From assembly GCA_965602035.1 (NCBI GenBank), contig OZ271919.1, positions 558,001 to 622,000 of the forward strand: a stretch of DNA of 64,000 bases, in the 5' to 3' direction. Below are positions 61,492 through 64,000 of the stretch, one piece after another. The stretch's first letter is position 1; each line of letters begins with the position of its first letter. The notes below the pieces were generated by a model, which saw only the letters and a list, made by a program, of their open reading frames with translations, was not told where the DNA came from and made no database searches. A program made the position numbers and the translations under genes. Origin of the DNA: Natronospirillum sp965602035 (lineage in GTDB: Bacteria; Pseudomonadota; Gammaproteobacteria; Pseudomonadales; Natronospirillaceae).

Positions 61492-61587
61492 ATGCTGCCT
61501 TCAGGGCCGCCCACTGAATTGTGAACCGTAATGCCCGCGCCGGTGTAAACGACTCAGTGTCTGTTCATTGTTTCAGGAGCTGTCTTT

Positions 61588-62244
61588 ATGACTCTCGGAT
61601 CTCTGTCGACCGGCCTGGCGCTTTTGGCCTGTGCGGGCCTCGCTTTCAGCCAGCAACAGACGTTCACGCCCGCGGACATCGCCGGCTGGGAACCCCATTC
61701 GTTCTCCGGGGAAACCCACTACGAGCTGACTACGCTTAACGGCCAACCGGCTGTGCATGCCACCTGCGACAATGCCTCCGCCTCTGGTCTTTTCTACCAG
61801 GGCACCATTGATCTTACCGAAACCCCAGTCGTGGAATGGACCTGGTGGGTGGAAGAAACATACGAGGGCATCGACGAAACGGTTCGCGCGGGCGACGACT
61901 ACCCCGCCCGCATCTATGCGGTGGATGAGCACCGCATTGCCATCTGGCGAACACGGGCGATGAACTATGTGTGGGCCAGCGAACAGCCGGAGGGTTCCGA
62001 CTGGCCCAATGCCTACCAGAGCCAGGCGCATATGGTGGCCATGCGCTCAGGGCCGGGCAACGCCGGCGAGGGTCAATGGGTTACTGAGCGGCGCAATCTA
62101 AGGGCCGATTTCGAGCAATTTCACGGCCGTGATCTGGAAGAGCTGAACGCCTTTGCCATCATGACAGACTGCGATGACACGGGGCGGCCGAGTGAAGCCT
62201 GGTATGGTGGTATACGGTTACTGTCTGCCGATGCCGACAGTTGA
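61588..62244 (+). CDS. DUF3047 family secreted protein
   Basis: 218 residues with a signal peptide (cut near LAFSQ, residue 21). WTWWVEETYEGIDETVRAGDDYPARIY and FAIMTDCDDTG are typical of DUF3047. Beta-sandwich protein of unknown role, periplasmic. Confidence 0.88.
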   Translation: MTLGSLSTGLALLACAGLAFSQQQTFTPADIAGWEPHSFSGETHYELTTLNGQPAVHATCDNASASGLFYQGTIDLTETPVVEWTWWVEETYEGIDETVRAGDDYPARIYAVDEHRIAIWRTRAMNYVWASEQPEGSDWPNAYQSQAHMVAMRSGPGNAGEGQWVTERRNLRADFEQFHGRDLEELNAFAIMTDCDDTGRPSEAWYGGIRLLSADADS

Positions 62245-62266
62245 TGTGGATGCCGGATGCCGTTGA

Positions 62267-62674
62267 TCAGGCGGTCGGTCTGCTCTGCTGCTTCTGCTTT
62301 TTCAGCGCGCGTACCCAGTAAGCGTTGCTGAAAAACAGAGCCAAAGTGCTGGCGGACATGAAAATCGCCGCCCAGAGTGGCGGGGTGGTCATGCCGTAAA
62401 TGGCGAATATCAGGTAGATCAGCAGCAGATAGCCCAGCCAGCTCAGCCGGCGCGGCTGCCGGCGTTTGATTGCCGGGAAAAACAGCCAGAGCGGCAGTGT
62501 CTGCAGCAGCCAGAACGTCATGCCGGCCATGATCGTGGGCACAATATCGAGGTTTGACGGTGCGCTGAAACCCGTGTTGAGCGCAAAAGCCAGCATTACG
62601 GCACCATAAGCGATCCAGGTGCGTGTCTGCCAGCGTTCGGTCGGCGTGGCTTTGAAACCGGTTGATCGGGTCAT
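62267..62674 (-). CDS. DUF2069 family membrane protein
   Basis: 135 residues, four helices; WLLQTLPLWLFFPAI matches DUF2069. Last gene of arsC-wrbA-DUF2069, overlapping wrbA by 4 nt (ATGA), an arrangement seen in Pseudomonas. Function unknown. Confidence 0.87.
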   Translation of the reverse strand: MTRSTGFKATPTERWQTRTWIAYGAVMLAFALNTGFSAPSNLDIVPTIMAGMTFWLLQTLPLWLFFPAIKRRQPRRLSWLGYLLLIYLIFAIYGMTTPPLWAAIFMSASTLALFFSNAYWVRALKKQKQQSRPTA

Positions 62675-63270
62675 GCGGTGCCTCTGGAGCTCATGGTGAG
62701 TGCGATCCGGGCCAGGCGTTTGCCCTGGGCCCGTGCCAGGCTCTTTTCATCGTCTGTCAGGGGGCGTTTACCCTTGTCCCAGTGCGACGGGCCGTACGGC
62801 GTGCCGCCGCTCTCCGTATTGTGCAGACGGGCTTCTGTGTACGGCGTGCCCAGCAGCATCATTCCGTGGTGCAGCAAGGGCACCATCATCGATAACAGCG
62901 TGGCTTCCTGACCACCATGCAGGGAACCGGTGGAAGTGAACACGCAGGCGGGCTTGTCCACCAGGTCGCCGTTCAGCCATTCGGGCGTGGTGTGCTCCCA
63001 CCAGTGCTTCAGCGGTGCAGCCATGGTGCCGAAACGGGTCGGGCTGCCCATGGCGAGGCCAATGCACTCGCGGAGATCGGACGGCTCCGCGTGTGGATCT
63101 TCCGGTTCACCGGACGCATCGGGTTCGCCGCTCGCATGGAGCGATGGCACGGTTCTTAACCGTGCTTCGACGCCCGGGACGGCATATACGCCGTCCGCCA
63201 GTGCCTCGGCCAGCGCCGCCGTATGCCCGCCGCGACTGTAGTACAGAACCAGTATCGACGGTTGGCTCAC
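62671..63270 (-). CDS. wrbA: NAD(P)H:quinone oxidoreductase WrbA
   Basis: 199 residues. Flavodoxin-fold FMN site LVLYYSRGGHTAALAEALADG, GSPTRFGTMAAPLKHW and STGSLHGGQE, all WrbA hallmarks. It reduces quinones by two electrons. An inserted acidic stretch (GEPDASGEPEDPHAEP) near residues 47-62 is longer than usual. Overlaps arsC by 4 nt. Confidence 0.92.
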   Translation of the reverse strand: MSQPSILVLYYSRGGHTAALAEALADGVYAVPGVEARLRTVPSLHASGEPDASGEPEDPHAEPSDLRECIGLAMGSPTRFGTMAAPLKHWWEHTTPEWLNGDLVDKPACVFTSTGSLHGGQEATLLSMMVPLLHHGMMLLGTPYTEARLHNTESGGTPYGPSHWDKGKRPLTDDEKSLARAQGKRLARIALTMSSRGTA

Positions 63271-63617
63271 TCAATGACCTCAAGCACCTTTTCCGGTGGC
63301 CTGCCGACGACTGCACCTTTGCGGGTGATGGCAATCGGTCGCTGGATCAGGCGGGGGTGCTCAATCATGGCCGCGACCAACATGGCCTCCGACGCACCGC
63401 CGTTATTCAGATTCAGCTCTTTGAATTCCTTTTCGGTATCGCGTATGAGTTGCCGGGCGGTAATGCCCAGGCGCTGCAGCAGACCATTGAGTTCATGCTT
63501 GTTCGGAGGGTCCTCCAGGTAACGCCGTATCCTGGGCTCGATGCCACGATCCTGCAGGAGCTTGAGCGCCTCACGCGATTTACTGCAGCGGGGGTTATGC
63601 CAGAGTGTGACCTGCAT
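63267..63617 (-). CDS. arsC: Arsenate reductase-like protein (ArsC, glutaredoxin-type)
   Basis: 116 residues. NPRCSKSREAL holds the catalytic Cys; NGLLQRLGI and RPIAITRKGAVVGRPPEKVLE (Arg residues) complete the ArsC site. It reduces arsenate with glutaredoxin. The first gene of the operon with wrbA; no arsR or arsB nearby, so YffB/Spx-like roles are possible. Confidence 0.9.
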   Translation of the reverse strand: MQVTLWHNPRCSKSREALKLLQDRGIEPRIRRYLEDPPNKHELNGLLQRLGITARQLIRDTEKEFKELNLNNGGASEAMLVAAMIEHPRLIQRPIAITRKGAVVGRPPEKVLEVIE

Positions 63618-63686
63618 CGTAATGACCCTCCTGACCGATGGTAGTCTCTCCAGCGAAGCATACCGGTCGGCGACCGGCGGAGCAAT

Positions 63687-64000
63687 TCAGAAGACCTGGT
63701 CCGGGGTCAGAAAGGGGTTGCCGTGCTGGTCCACGTCAACCAGCAGGTAGTGGTCGCGGTTCAGTTCAATCACGTAGGACCGGCACCAGGTTCTGGTAGC
63801 CACATCCCGGTACAGCCCGGAACCGGCAAATTCGTCCGCGTGGTCCTTGCCGGCCGCGAGCAGTTGGTAGAAGTGGGGACGCCAGCACCAGTTCATGCCC
63901 ATGGGTTCCGGGTCTGCGGTCACCGACGCATCAGTCACTTCGAAATTGGGCGAAATCTGTGTTCCTGTGCGATTACAGAGATAAAAGCGAAGAATGCGGT
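63687..64000 (-). CDS. Hypothetical protein, N-terminal part beyond window edge
   Basis: The frame stays open to the edge: residues ahead of the GTG at 63938 read RILRFYLCNRTGTQISPNFEV, which looks protein-like, so the gene most likely starts beyond 64000. The visible part contains WCWRPHFYQLLAAGKDHADEF and HYLLVDVDQHGNPFLTPDQV. Family not recognised. Confidence 0.6.
   Translation of the reverse strand, partial: RILRFYLCNRTGTQISPNFEVTDASVTADPEPMGMNWCWRPHFYQLLAAGKDHADEFAGSGLYRDVATRTWCRSYVIELNRDHYLLVDVDQHGNPFLTPDQVF

Overview
The window looks like the chromosome of a marine or halophilic gammaproteobacterium. The gene order folC-dedD-cvpA-purF-metZ and the grouping of gltX, an aromatic aminotransferase and uvrB are familiar from Pseudomonas-type genomes. 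TRAP transport genes and a probable D-glutamate pair (dgcA, dgcN) point to a marine lifestyle. No tRNA, rRNA or CRISPR array was recognised. Genus assignment from sequence alone is not possible (an Oceanospirillales/Saccharospirillum-like host is a guess).

Layout. (1) 1-12884: conserved GC-rich core: end of folC, SPOR protein, cvpA, purF, metZ, a GH13 amylase, gltX, a TSUP permease, rmuC, aminotransferase, uvrB. (2) 12885-13763: a small DUF5062-like gene and a gene-poor stretch with a long palindrome. (3) 13738-32367: an integron gene-cassette array without any integrase gene in the window (a CALIN-type array). I can trace about 12 cassettes separated by attC sites. For most, the R'' box at the cassette end is the exact or near-exact reverse complement of the R' box at its start. 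Cassette genes are mostly AT-richer than the core. They include an FRG+HEPN-like protein, a small unknown, an 1180-residue protein with a PD-(D/E)XK-like N-terminus, an HNH nuclease, an EEP-fold nuclease with a 140-residue partner, a zinc-hook RloC-like ATPase, an Apea-like HEPN protein, a trypsin-like protease with a SEC-C tail, a LysE exporter, a ParE-type toxin-antitoxin pair, a pRiA4b ORF-3-like protein and an SRPBCC protein. Three insertion sequences lie in it: one intact IS3-family element (IS-A1) and two decayed copies of a second IS3-family element (IS-B1, IS-B2), both inside attC sites. (4) 32507-36942: accessory genes including a LysR gene with an in-frame stop and a wrecked AAC(6')-like gene. 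(5) 37028-40959: M24 protein, dgcA, dgcN and an AAC(3)-I-like acetyltransferase. (6) 41031-53205: transporter, fadD, an ImmA/IrrE protease beside a second intact IS-A copy (inverted relative to the first), an MDR oxidoreductase, regulators, a RIO kinase and an ELWxxDGT-repeat lipoprotein. (7) 53537-61491: two VOC proteins, DinB, an ATP-grasp ligase, a polysaccharide deacetylase, a complete TRAP transporter with two palindromic operator-like sites upstream, and a LysR regulator. (8) 61588-64000: DUF3047 and an arsC-wrbA-DUF2069 operon, then a gene running off the edge.

The strongest candidate for undescribed biology is the cassette array. It is rich in proteins with nuclease, HEPN, protease and ABC-ATPase signatures typical of anti-phage or abortive-infection systems. 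The best single candidates are the EEP nuclease / 140-residue protein / RloC-like ATPase group (22688-26125) and the 1180-residue protein (17021-20563). These functions are inferred from motifs only.
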